Shown piece by piece: positions 16,675 to 25,100 of a stretch of 44,112 bases of DNA. Both the position numbers and the translations under genes were made by a program. The notes under the pieces are model-generated. The model worked only from the letters and a program-made list of their open reading frames with translations. It did no database searches and was not told the DNA's origin. This stretch comes from JBFHES01 sp041584015 (GTDB taxonomy: Bacteria > Bacteroidota > Bacteroidia > Bacteroidales > M50B96): the NCBI GenBank assembly GCA_041584015.1, contig JBFHES010000007.1, positions 1-44,112 on the forward strand. The letters run 5' to 3'. The first letter of the stretch is position 1. Every line of letters starts with the position of its first letter.

Positions 16675-17841
16675 ATGGCCGGAATATTTCGATTTTTAAA
16701 AGGTGATAAAGCTATATGGATCCTTGTCATGGTAATGACATTGATTTCCATATTGGTGGTATTTACCTCCATCAGTTCGTTGGCATTCCGGTCGCACTCG
16801 TTAATGTATCATTTTGTTAAGCATACCAGTTTGTTATTATTCGGTGTGGGTATTGTATTTGGAGCTCATCTTATTCCTTATAAGTATTTCTCCAAACTCT
16901 CAGTAGGTCTGTTTTACGTATCCATACCTTTATTAATAATTACCTTATTTCTTGGACAAAACCTTAACAGTGCTAATCGATCGCTATTATTTATGGGGCT
17001 TAGTTTCCAAACATCCGATTTGGCTAAGATTGCGTTGATTATGTTCGTAGCAAGAATGTTGTCGCGTGCGCAGGATAATAATGAGGTACGCGATTTTAGG
17101 AATTTTGTATTGCCGTTAGGCGTTAAGATTTTTATAATTTGTGGTTTGATTCTGCCCGCCGACTTGTCAACGGCCGGATTGTTATTTGCTACTAGCATGT
17201 GTTTAATGTTCATCGGTAGGGTTAAAGTTCTGCACTTGATAAACTTGGTGGTTCTTGGTGTTGTAACCATGGCCGTTGCAATGATACTTCTTTCTCAGGT
17301 AACTGATAAGGTACGTATCAGTACCTGGCAGGCTCGTGCCGAACGTTTCTTTGATAAAGATGCACCTGTTGATCCGGAGAAAGATTTTCAATCAAATCAA
17401 TCGAAAGTTGCGGTGGCAACAGGCGGAATTTTTGGGAAAGGGCCGGGACATAGTTCACAGCGAAATATTCTTCCACACCCGTACAGCGACTTTATCTATG
17501 CAATAATTGTTGAAGAATATGGATTGCCGGGGGCCATTATTGTACTGCTACTCTATTTAATCTTGTTTTATCGGGCCGGGGTTATTGTCCGGCGAAGCCC
17601 AACGCATTTTGGCGCTTTTCTGGCCATAGGTCTGTCCATGAGCCTGGTTTTTCAAGGGCTGATAAACATGGGAGTGTGTGTCGGAATCTTGCCGGTAACC
17701 GGGCAACCTCTGCCATTCGTAAGCATGGGTGGTACCTCTATTATGTTTACCAGTATTGCAATTGGTGCTATTTTAAGTGTGAGTCGCAGTTGTCAGGTAC
17801 AGAAGAAATCGGAGCCAGAAGTGGCTGTTGAAACGCTATAA
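16675..17841 (+). CDS. ftsW: FtsW, septal peptidoglycan glycosyltransferase (SEDS)
   Basis: A SEDS-family membrane protein with about ten transmembrane segments. SEDS proteins polymerise lipid II with a partner class B PBP, here FtsI. Family landmarks include LPADLSTAGLL (the Asp region important in SEDS enzymes), GKGPGHSSQRNILPHPYSDFI, and the C-terminal GQPLPFVSMGGTS. At 388 residues it is of normal length. The gap after murD (40 bases) is one of the larger ones in the cluster. I call FtsW rather than RodA because of its place between murD and murG. Confidence 0.95.
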   Translation: MAGIFRFLKGDKAIWILVMVMTLISILVVFTSISSLAFRSHSLMYHFVKHTSLLLFGVGIVFGAHLIPYKYFSKLSVGLFYVSIPLLIITLFLGQNLNSANRSLLFMGLSFQTSDLAKIALIMFVARMLSRAQDNNEVRDFRNFVLPLGVKIFIICGLILPADLSTAGLLFATSMCLMFIGRVKVLHLINLVVLGVVTMAVAMILLSQVTDKVRISTWQARAERFFDKDAPVDPEKDFQSNQSKVAVATGGIFGKGPGHSSQRNILPHPYSDFIYAIIVEEYGLPGAIIVLLLYLILFYRAGVIVRRSPTHFGAFLAIGLSMSLVFQGLINMGVCVGILPVTGQPLPFVSMGGTSIMFTSIAIGAILSVSRSCQVQKKSEPEVAVETL

Positions 17842-17851
17842 AGTTAAATTA

Positions 17852-18961
17852 ATGAAAGAGCAAAAGGACATGAATATCATCATTTCAGGCGGAGGAACCG
17901 GAGGACACATTTATCCGGCCATTTCAATTGCTAATGCAATTAAAGACGCCAATCCATCGGCAAATATTTTATTTGTTGGAGCCGAGGGGAAAATGGAAAT
18001 GGAGAAGGTGCCTGCTGCAGGATACGATATAGTAGGCTTGCCGATTATGGGCTTACATCGCAGATTAACCGCTAAGAATCTTTCATTTATTTTTAAACTG
18101 ATTAAAAGTTTGGGTAAAGCTGCAAAGGTAATCAAGCAGTTTAAGCCTGATGTTGCAGTAGGAGTCGGAGGATATGCCAGTGGAGCCTTGCTATATAAAG
18201 CAGCTCAAAAGCGCATTCCATGTGTTATTCAGGAACAAAACTCATATCCAGGAATTACCAATAAATTACTAAAGAATAAGGTAGAGAAAATATGTGTGGC
18301 GTATGAAGGTATGGAGCGTTTCTTTCCAGCCGATAAAATAATCCATACAGGAAATCCTGTCCGTAAGGACTTAATGCAAGTTAGTGGTTTGAAAGATGAA
18401 GCTTTTAAGTTTTTCGAAATACCTGCTGATAAGAAAGTAGTACTTGTGCTAGGTGGAAGTTTAGGCGCACGTACCTTGAATGAAAGTATTTTCAATTATT
18501 TGGAGGAGGTTGAAAAGAACAACATCTTTTTAATCTGGCAATGTGGTAAGTTTTATAAAGAGGAGATGACCAAGCGTATAAAGGACTTTGATCAATCCAA
18601 TATTATGTTGGTCGACTTTATTGCCAGAATGGATTTAGCTTATGCCAGTGCCGATGTAATTGTGTCAAGAGCCGGAGCAGGAACTATATCCGAGTTATGT
18701 CTGGTTGGCAAACCGGTTATTCTAGTGCCGTCGCCTAATGTTTCTGAAGATCATCAAACCAAGAATGCAATGGCCTTGGTTTCTAAGAATGCTGCCCTTA
18801 TGGTTAGTGATAAAGATGCTCGAAAAGAGCTTTTTCCTGAAATACTGAAAATGAATAGAGATGAACAACTGAAAGTTGATTTATCGAAAAATATAATTGA
18901 ATTAGCACTGCCGGATGCAGCAAATCAAATTGCAACTGAAGTACTAAAATTAGTGAAATAG
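17852..18961 (+). CDS. murG: Lipid II synthase (UDP-GlcNAc transferase MurG)
   Basis: MurG adds GlcNAc to lipid I on the inner face of the membrane. The GT-B glycosyltransferase shows GGGTGGHIYPA at the N-terminus (Gly13 onward), GVGGYASG, the IQEQNSYPG loop, and the donor-binding GGSLGARTLNE and SRAGAGTISEL motifs. I used the ATG at 17852 (MKEQKDMNIII). A second ATG at 17870 (MNIIISGGG) gives the more usual N-terminus. A TTG at 17828 would overlap ftsW and is unlikely. Confidence 0.95.
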   Translation: MKEQKDMNIIISGGGTGGHIYPAISIANAIKDANPSANILFVGAEGKMEMEKVPAAGYDIVGLPIMGLHRRLTAKNLSFIFKLIKSLGKAAKVIKQFKPDVAVGVGGYASGALLYKAAQKRIPCVIQEQNSYPGITNKLLKNKVEKICVAYEGMERFFPADKIIHTGNPVRKDLMQVSGLKDEAFKFFEIPADKKVVLVLGGSLGARTLNESIFNYLEEVEKNNIFLIWQCGKFYKEEMTKRIKDFDQSNIMLVDFIARMDLAYASADVIVSRAGAGTISELCLVGKPVILVPSPNVSEDHQTKNAMALVSKNAALMVSDKDARKELFPEILKMNRDEQLKVDLSKNIIELALPDAANQIATEVLKLVK

Positions 18962-18962
18962 T

Positions 18963-20366
18963 ATGAGAATTGATCAGGTAGAACAAGTGTATTTTGTTGG
19001 TATTGGCGGTATTGGAATGTCGGCTTTAGCAAGATATTTTATCGCAAACTCGTTGCCTGTAGCTGGTTATGATCGGGCGCCATCTGCAATTACCGATGCT
19101 TTAATAGAGCTGGGAGCCTTCATACATTTCGAAGATAATGTTGATTTAATACCTGAGCAATTTAGAGATAAGAAAAGCACCCTGGTTATTTATACACCTG
19201 CTATTTCCGAAGGGCATGCAGAACTTAGCTATTTCATTTCAAATGAGTTTGTAATTCAAAAGCGTGCTGCAGTGCTTGGTACCATTGCTAATCCTAAGCA
19301 GGGAGTAGCGGTTGCAGGTACACACGGAAAAACATCGGTTAGTACAATTTTGGCTTCAATCCTTAATGATTGGAATGATGGATGTAGCGCCTTTTTGGGC
19401 GGTGTTTCGAAAAATTTCGCAAATAACTTTATTGCATCAAGCACCAGCGATTTAGTTGTGCTGGAAGCTGATGAGTTTGATCGATCATTTCTACAATTAA
19501 CACCAAGGTACGCAATCATCACATCGCTTGATCCTGATCATCTGGACATCTACGGAAGCTTTAATAATTTAATAAAGTCGTTTGAGCAATTCATCACTTT
19601 GATTAAAAGAGGTGGCGTTCTGTTAATTAATGAGAAAGTTCGCCGATTGGTGCGTGTTCCGGATTATATAAAAGTATTTACCTATTCCATTAACGAGAGT
19701 GCTAATTACCGTGCTTTAAATGTGACGGTTGAGGATGGTGAGTTTAGCTTTGATGCGAAATTGTCTGACTATACTCAAATCGAACATGTGAAGTTTGGAT
19801 TGCCTGGCAGAATTAATGTAGAAAATGCACTTGCAGCTTTATCTATGGCTACAATTATTGGCGTTGATCATGAAACGATTAAAAATGCCTTGCGTAACTT
19901 CAAAGGGGTTGCACGACGATTCGATTACCAGATTAAAAGTGATGCTGTAACTTATATAGATGATTACGCACATCATCCGGAGGAAATAAGTACAACATTG
20001 AATTCGGTGCGTGAGCTTTATCCGAATAAAAAAATTACCGGAATCTTTCAGCCTCATTTGTTTTCTCGTACCAGCGACTTTGCAAGTGATTTTGCCGAAA
20101 GCCTTTCCCTGCTCGATGAGCTGTTCTTGTTAGATATTTATCCGGCAAGAGAGGAGCCAATTCCGGGTGTTACGTCCAGAATAATTTATGATGATGTAAG
20201 TCTTAAAAACAAAACGCTCTGTTCAAAAGAAGAGCTCTGTGCATTACTCGAGAAGAGCGATGTAGAGGTGCTTCTAACGCTAGGTGCAGGAGACATTGAT
20301 AAAACTGTGGCGCCAATTAAAGAAATGTTATTGAAGAAATATAGAGTAGCTGCCAATGAAAATTAA
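18963..20366 (+). CDS. murC: UDP-N-acetylmuramate: L-alanine ligase
   Basis: MurC is the first amino-acid ligase of the stem peptide. The N-terminal FVGIGGIGMSALA UDP-binding loop, the ATP loop GTHGKTS (119-125), EADEFDRSFL and the DDYAHHPEEI block are characteristic of MurC and not of MurD, E or F. 467 residues, full length. The ATG follows the murG stop by one base, and its end overlaps the ftsQ start by 11 bases. Confidence 0.96.
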   Translation: MRIDQVEQVYFVGIGGIGMSALARYFIANSLPVAGYDRAPSAITDALIELGAFIHFEDNVDLIPEQFRDKKSTLVIYTPAISEGHAELSYFISNEFVIQKRAAVLGTIANPKQGVAVAGTHGKTSVSTILASILNDWNDGCSAFLGGVSKNFANNFIASSTSDLVVLEADEFDRSFLQLTPRYAIITSLDPDHLDIYGSFNNLIKSFEQFITLIKRGGVLLINEKVRRLVRVPDYIKVFTYSINESANYRALNVTVEDGEFSFDAKLSDYTQIEHVKFGLPGRINVENALAALSMATIIGVDHETIKNALRNFKGVARRFDYQIKSDAVTYIDDYAHHPEEISTTLNSVRELYPNKKITGIFQPHLFSRTSDFASDFAESLSLLDELFLLDIYPAREEPIPGVTSRIIYDDVSLKNKTLCSKEELCALLEKSDVEVLLTLGAGDIDKTVAPIKEMLLKKYRVAANEN

Positions 20367-21123
20367 AAGGGCATATTGGATTTTGGGTATCTGGGTGTTA
20401 ATCATCGGGTACTTTATTGTATCACTAACTTTAGTTGGCGATGAGAAGAATGCGGTATGTAAGGATGTTGAGGTGATTATTGAATCTGATGAGGAAAAGT
20501 CATTTGTTACTCAAAAAGAAATATTCAATCTACTAAAGAAAGAACAAATAAATTTGATGGGTACCGAGATGGCTGCCATTAATATTGCCGAATTGGAATC
20601 GGTAGTTGCTATTCATCCTACTATTGCTAAAGTAGATGCTTATAAAACTTTTGGTGGCAAGGTTCGCATTGAGGTTGAGCAGCGAAAGCCGGTGTTAAGA
20701 ATCATCAATAATCAAAATGTAAGTGTTTACCTGGATCAACATGGTAAAATGATGCCGGTATCTAGAAATTATACAGCACATGTATTGGTGGTTACCGGGT
20801 ATGTTAAAATCCCGAAAACAATTAGTAACCAAATGGAACACTCGCAGCAAATTGCTGATTTGTTTGAATTAGCAAGCTATATCCTGGATGATGAACTATT
20901 AAAAGCTCAAATTGAACATATATATGTAGAATCTAATGGAGAGTTAAAAATGATACCTCGCGTAGGGAGCCAGGTGATATATTTCGGAGACTATTCCGAA
21001 TACGATCGAAAGTTTAATATGCTTAAGGCACTTTATGAGCAAGGTTTTAAAAAGTATGGCTGGACAAAATACAAAGCCATTAATTTAAAGTATAAGAATC
21101 AGGTTGTTTGTACAAAAATATAA
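20356..21123 (+). CDS. ftsQ: FtsQ, septal scaffold protein
   Basis: A bitopic protein of 255 residues: a short cytoplasmic N-terminus, a transmembrane segment (about 7-27), then a periplasmic region with a degenerate POTRA-like fold (about 38-110, including the VxKVDAYKTFGGKVRIEVEQRKP strand pair) and the beta domain. FtsQ has low sequence conservation. Position between murC and ftsA, topology and the V-x-V-x-x-R-x-P strand support the call. Confidence 0.88.
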   Translation: MKIKRAYWILGIWVLIIGYFIVSLTLVGDEKNAVCKDVEVIIESDEEKSFVTQKEIFNLLKKEQINLMGTEMAAINIAELESVVAIHPTIAKVDAYKTFGGKVRIEVEQRKPVLRIINNQNVSVYLDQHGKMMPVSRNYTAHVLVVTGYVKIPKTISNQMEHSQQIADLFELASYILDDELLKAQIEHIYVESNGELKMIPRVGSQVIYFGDYSEYDRKFNMLKALYEQGFKKYGWTKYKAINLKYKNQVVCTKI

Positions 21124-21133
21124 TTGATAAAGG

Positions 21134-22417
21134 ATGAACCAGAAAGTAGAATACATGGCGGCCATTGATATTGGCACTACAAAAACACTGGCAATAGTTG
21201 GACGAAAGGACAAGCAAGGCAAACTAGAGATAGTTGGCATTGGCTCGACGCCAAGTGCAGGAGTTAAGAGAGGGGTAGTTATCAATATTGAAGAAACTGC
21301 AAAGGCAATAAAGGCGGCCGTAAGTAAAGCCTTCGCGGCTGCAGATATGAATTTTACCGGTGCCTTTGTGGGCATTGCCGGGCAGCATATTAAAAGTGTT
21401 AAGAACAGAGGATCGAGATACATTGAGTCGGCAGATTACGAAATAACACAAAATGATGTAGATGGCTTAAACGCTGATATGTTTAAGATTCCCGTTGAGG
21501 CAGGCGAGAAAATTATTCACGTAATACCGCAAAGCTACATTGTAGATAACGAAACTGGCGTAAAGAATCCTGTAGGGATTTCAGGTAAGCGTCTGGAAGC
21601 AAATTATCACATAGTCATTGGCCAGATCGCTTCGGCTCGAAATATTGAAAAGTGCGTGAATCGGGTTGGACTAGATGTTGTTGATTTGGTATTGGAACCA
21701 CTTGCATCTGCGGAAGCTGTGCTTACGGAGGACGAGAAAGAAGCTGGTGTTGTATTGGTTGATATAGGTGGTGGTACAACAGATGTGGCTGTTTTTTATG
21801 ATGGAATAATCCGTCATACAGCAGTGATTCCTTTTGGAGGAAGCGTTGTTACAAACGACATAAAAGAAGGATGCTCTATTCTGCAACGTCAGGCAGAACA
21901 ATTGAAGGTACAGTTTGGCTCTGCCATGGGCGAACTTACTGAAGAAAATAAGATTGTTTCCATACCGGGCATCAGTGGACGTAAACCCAAAGAAATCTCC
22001 TTTAGAAATTTAGCATTCATCATTCAGGCCCGAATGGAAGAAATTATAGATGCAGTTTATTACGAGATTGAAAATTCTGGAGTGGCCGATAAGTTGGGGG
22101 CAGGTATCGTGCTTACCGGTGGTGGTGCCATGCTAAGTCATCTGTCTGAATTGGTCAACCTAAGAACAGGTTTCGATGTGCGTCTTGGTTTCCCGGAAAC
22201 AATTCTTTCGGAGAATTCAATGAGTGAACTTAACAATACTACCTATTCAACTGCAATTGGATTGTTGCTAAAAGGTTTTGACCATCCGAATGCCGGCCAG
22301 ATAATAGCTCCGGTTAAGGAAGAACCACAGCAAACGGAGGAGCCTGTTGAGGAAGAAGTACAGGAAGGCCTGATGAGCAATATTAAACGCAAGTTTTTAA
22401 AAATATTAGACGAATAA
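21134..22417 (+). CDS. ftsA: FtsA, actin-like membrane tether for FtsZ
   Basis: An actin-family ATPase that anchors FtsZ to the membrane. The phosphate-1 motif AAIDIGTTKT, the 1C-like SxIVDNE region, VLVDIGGGTTDVAVF (phosphate 2) and GAGIVLTGGGAML (adenosine motif) are present. After an acidic, Pro/Glu-rich linker it ends with GLMSNIKRKFLKILDE (412-427), an amphipathic helix that fits the membrane-targeting sequence of FtsA. This tail is the reference for comparing the C-termini of the first two FtsZ copies downstream. 427 residues. ftsZ copy 1 begins 14 bases on. Confidence 0.95.
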   Translation: MNQKVEYMAAIDIGTTKTLAIVGRKDKQGKLEIVGIGSTPSAGVKRGVVINIEETAKAIKAAVSKAFAAADMNFTGAFVGIAGQHIKSVKNRGSRYIESADYEITQNDVDGLNADMFKIPVEAGEKIIHVIPQSYIVDNETGVKNPVGISGKRLEANYHIVIGQIASARNIEKCVNRVGLDVVDLVLEPLASAEAVLTEDEKEAGVVLVDIGGGTTDVAVFYDGIIRHTAVIPFGGSVVTNDIKEGCSILQRQAEQLKVQFGSAMGELTEENKIVSIPGISGRKPKEISFRNLAFIIQARMEEIIDAVYYEIENSGVADKLGAGIVLTGGGAMLSHLSELVNLRTGFDVRLGFPETILSENSMSELNNTTYSTAIGLLLKGFDHPNAGQIIAPVKEEPQQTEEPVEEEVQEGLMSNIKRKFLKILDE

Positions 22418-22431
22418 ATTAGATAGCGCCT

Positions 22432-23622
22432 ATGGATGATTTTACATTACCTGAAGAATTAATGGACTTTGCATTTGTACCAAAGTCGAGCTCCGAACTA
22501 AAAGTTATTGGTGTTGGGGGTGGTGGTTGCAATGCCGTGAATCACATGTATGGTTTAGGTGTTGGCGATGTGCAATTTATTGTGTGTAATACTGATTCGC
22601 AAGCGTTAACCAATTCTCCGGTTCCATGTAAAATACAGTTGGGTGAAACTTTAACACGTGGCCGTGGTGCCGGAAGTAATCCTGAGATAGGCAAGAAGGC
22701 TGCCATCGAGAGTTTGGAGCAGATTACCGATTTAGTGAAAGATACGACCGATATGGTATTTATCACAGCTGGGATGGGTGGTGGTACTGGTACTGGTGCT
22801 GCTCCGGTAATTGCCAAACAAATAAAAGAAATGGGCATCCTCACGGTGGCCATTGTTACGCTACCATTTAGTACCGAGATTGGTGATAGAAAAACATTTG
22901 CCAAAGCAGGAATTGAAGAATTAGATAAAAATGTTGATGCATTAATAGTTATCGATAATGAAAAACTGAATGTAAGTTATTCTGATCTGCCACTTTCAGA
23001 AGCTTTTAAAATGGCAGATGAAGTACTTGCTGTAGCCGCTCGTTCAATTGTTGAAATCATTCGTATTCATGGCCAGTGGAATGTCGACTTTAATGATGTA
23101 AAAACGGTAATGAGTGAAAGTGGTTATGCATTAATGGGAGCAGGCCTGGGCACTGGCGAACAGCGCGCATTAGACTCGGTTCAGAATGCTATTAATTCGC
23201 CATTATTAAACAACAGCGACATAACAGGAGCAAGGAACATACTTGTAAATATTATATCAGGTACCAAAGAAATATTGGTGCGTGAACATGATGCTATTTG
23301 TCAACATATTCAAGAAATTTCGGGTAGAGAAAGTAAGCAGTTCATTATTGGAGTAGCTCGGGATGAGAGTCTGGGCGAGGCAATTAAAGTTACTATTATT
23401 GCCACTGGCTTTAATGCCGATTTTCTTAAAACATATTGGCAGGGCAAGCAAAAGCTCGAGCCCGTTAAAACACCAGAGGTGACAGATGCGCCTGAGCCTG
23501 AAGAGCAGCTTCTTGATGTAGAGAAACCAGAACCAAAGAAAACACAGGTGCCTGAAGCTAATGGCAAAAAGAAAGGCATCCATCAGCGATTGATAAATTT
23601 CTTTGATGAAACGATAAAATAA
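22432..23622 (+). CDS. ftsZ: FtsZ copy 1: divergent FtsZ paralogue with helix-like tail
   Basis: The first of three tandem tubulin-like division GTPases, 396 residues. N-terminal KVIGVGGGGCNAVNHM, CNTDSQAL, the signature GGGTGTG (116-122) and the T7 loop N217-V-D219-F-N-D222-V are present, so GTP binding and both catalytic Asp residues are kept. It is the most diverged copy. The usual PFxFEGxxR loop reads PFSTEIGDR (145-153), and over the 61 residues ending at the T7-loop TVM it matches copy 3 at 36 positions by hand count. The conserved C-terminal FtsA/ZipA-binding peptide is absent. After a short acidic, Pro-rich linker it ends KKKGIHQRLINFFDETIK, a basic then amphipathic stretch similar to the FtsA membrane helix. 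An N-terminal extension of about 23 residues precedes the core. Confidence 0.93.
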   Translation: MDDFTLPEELMDFAFVPKSSSELKVIGVGGGGCNAVNHMYGLGVGDVQFIVCNTDSQALTNSPVPCKIQLGETLTRGRGAGSNPEIGKKAAIESLEQITDLVKDTTDMVFITAGMGGGTGTGAAPVIAKQIKEMGILTVAIVTLPFSTEIGDRKTFAKAGIEELDKNVDALIVIDNEKLNVSYSDLPLSEAFKMADEVLAVAARSIVEIIRIHGQWNVDFNDVKTVMSESGYALMGAGLGTGEQRALDSVQNAINSPLLNNSDITGARNILVNIISGTKEILVREHDAICQHIQEISGRESKQFIIGVARDESLGEAIKVTIIATGFNADFLKTYWQGKQKLEPVKTPEVTDAPEPEEQLLDVEKPEPKKTQVPEANGKKKGIHQRLINFFDETIK

Positions 23623-23639
23623 TCTGAAAACAACATACC

Positions 23640-25058
23640 ATGTCGGAACAAATGAACAATGTACAAACCAGTCCAACAACAAGCCCAATCATTAAAGTGC
23701 TTGGGGTAGGCGGCGGTGGAAGTAACGCTGTTAATTACATGTACGAAGAAGGTATCGTAGATGTGGAGTTTTTAATCTGTAATACCGATGCTCAGGCAAT
23801 GGATAAAAGTCCGGTTGAGCGAAAGATAGAAATTGGTACGCAGTTAACGGAGGGTCGTGGGGCCGGCAACAATCCGGAGGTCGGAAAAAAGGCCGCCGAA
23901 GAAAGTCGCGAAGCGATAAAAACTATCCTGGAGAAAGATACCAAAATGTTGTTCATTACTGCCGGAATGGGCGGAGGCACTGGTACCGGTGCTGCTCCTG
24001 TAATCGCGCAGATTGCAAAGGAGCTGGGCATTCTTACGGTTGGTATTATTACCATTCCATTTCAGTTCGAAGGTAAAACCAGATTTAGTCAGGCAGTAAA
24101 CGGTGTGGAGGAAATGGAAAAGCATGTTGATTCATTATTGGTAGTTAATAATGAGAAACTGCGTAAGATTCATGGCGATCTTAAAATCTCTGATGCTTTC
24201 TCAAAAGCTGATAGCGTTTTAGCAATTGCCGCCAAAGGTATTGCCGAGATAATCACCGTACATGGGCATGTAAATGTTGACTTTGCTGATGTGAATACAG
24301 TTATGAAAGGCAGTGGGGTTGCCATTCTTGGAGCGGCAACTGCAGCTGGCGATAATCGCAGCTTACATGCGATTAAGAAAGCTCTTAATTCCCCATTACT
24401 CAACAGCAACGAGATAAAAGGAGCCAGGAATATATTGTTGAATGTTACTTCTGGTACCGAAGAGTTTAGACTAGATGAGCTGGGAGATATCACAGACTAT
24501 GTACAATCCCAGGTTCAAAACGATGTGCAGATTATTTGGGGTAATGGAATTGATGAATCGCTGGAAAATAAAATAAGGATTGTTGTAATTGCAACCGGGT
24601 TCGAGAAGAAAGACATTCACGAGGAGTTTGCTATTCAGCAGAAGATTGACGAGAAGGAAGTGGTTAAGTTGGACGATAAACCGCAGGTAAGAACCATAAG
24701 CAATTCGCAACATCAAATGCATATTAGTGCTCCTGTATCTTCAAATGTTGCGAGTACATCAACTCGTAAAGAGGTTGAGGTTGTTACCTTAAAGGACGAT
24801 GGAGGATTGGGATATAATCATGCCGATGAGCAGGAATTCGTCAGAAAACCAGTGGTGAGAAATGACAACTTTGTTTTGTTCGACAATGTAGAACCAAAAA
24901 AAGTTGTTCAGCCTGTAGTTTCCTCAAAAACGGCTGAGGCAAGAACTCAGCAGGTTCAGAAACCAGTGCAACGAAAAAAGAAGATAAAGAAAACAGGTTC
25001 AGTAGGTGGATGGATACAAACCACCTTAGACAACCTTTTTAATGAAGAAATAAAATAA
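23640..25058 (+). CDS. ftsZ: FtsZ copy 2: FtsZ paralogue with basic, helix-like tail
   Basis: The second tandem FtsZ, 472 residues. All core motifs look canonical: KVLGVGGGGSNAVNYM, CNTDAQAM, GRGAGNNPEVGKKAA, GGGTGTG (111-117), PFQFEGKTRF and T7 loop N212-V-D214-F-A-D217-V. Over the same 61-residue stretch it matches copy 3 at 51 positions, so it is the closer relative. The linker (about 335-445) is long. The C-terminal peptide of canonical FtsZ is not found. Instead a basic cluster RKKKIKK precedes GGWIQTTLDNLFNEEIK, whose last 15 residues match the end of copy 1 at seven positions. This suggests a membrane- or protein-binding helix. It starts 17 bases after copy 1. Confidence 0.94.
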   Translation: MSEQMNNVQTSPTTSPIIKVLGVGGGGSNAVNYMYEEGIVDVEFLICNTDAQAMDKSPVERKIEIGTQLTEGRGAGNNPEVGKKAAEESREAIKTILEKDTKMLFITAGMGGGTGTGAAPVIAQIAKELGILTVGIITIPFQFEGKTRFSQAVNGVEEMEKHVDSLLVVNNEKLRKIHGDLKISDAFSKADSVLAIAAKGIAEIITVHGHVNVDFADVNTVMKGSGVAILGAATAAGDNRSLHAIKKALNSPLLNSNEIKGARNILLNVTSGTEEFRLDELGDITDYVQSQVQNDVQIIWGNGIDESLENKIRIVVIATGFEKKDIHEEFAIQQKIDEKEVVKLDDKPQVRTISNSQHQMHISAPVSSNVASTSTRKEVEVVTLKDDGGLGYNHADEQEFVRKPVVRNDNFVLFDNVEPKKVVQPVVSSKTAEARTQQVQKPVQRKKKIKKTGSVGGWIQTTLDNLFNEEIK

Positions 25059-25100
25059 TCAGAATTACAGGGTCTTACGATCCTCTAAAATTGATATATC

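Noticed and set aside
22542..24055. Open frames on the minus strand within the ftsZ genes (for example 22542-22904, 23257-23688, 23792-24055, 25118-25369) with similar translations
   Set aside because: The resemblance arises because they are the reverse of the conserved GGGTGTGAAP and GRGAG coding segments of three paralogues. Codon pattern and intact FtsZ frames on the + strand show they are shadows.
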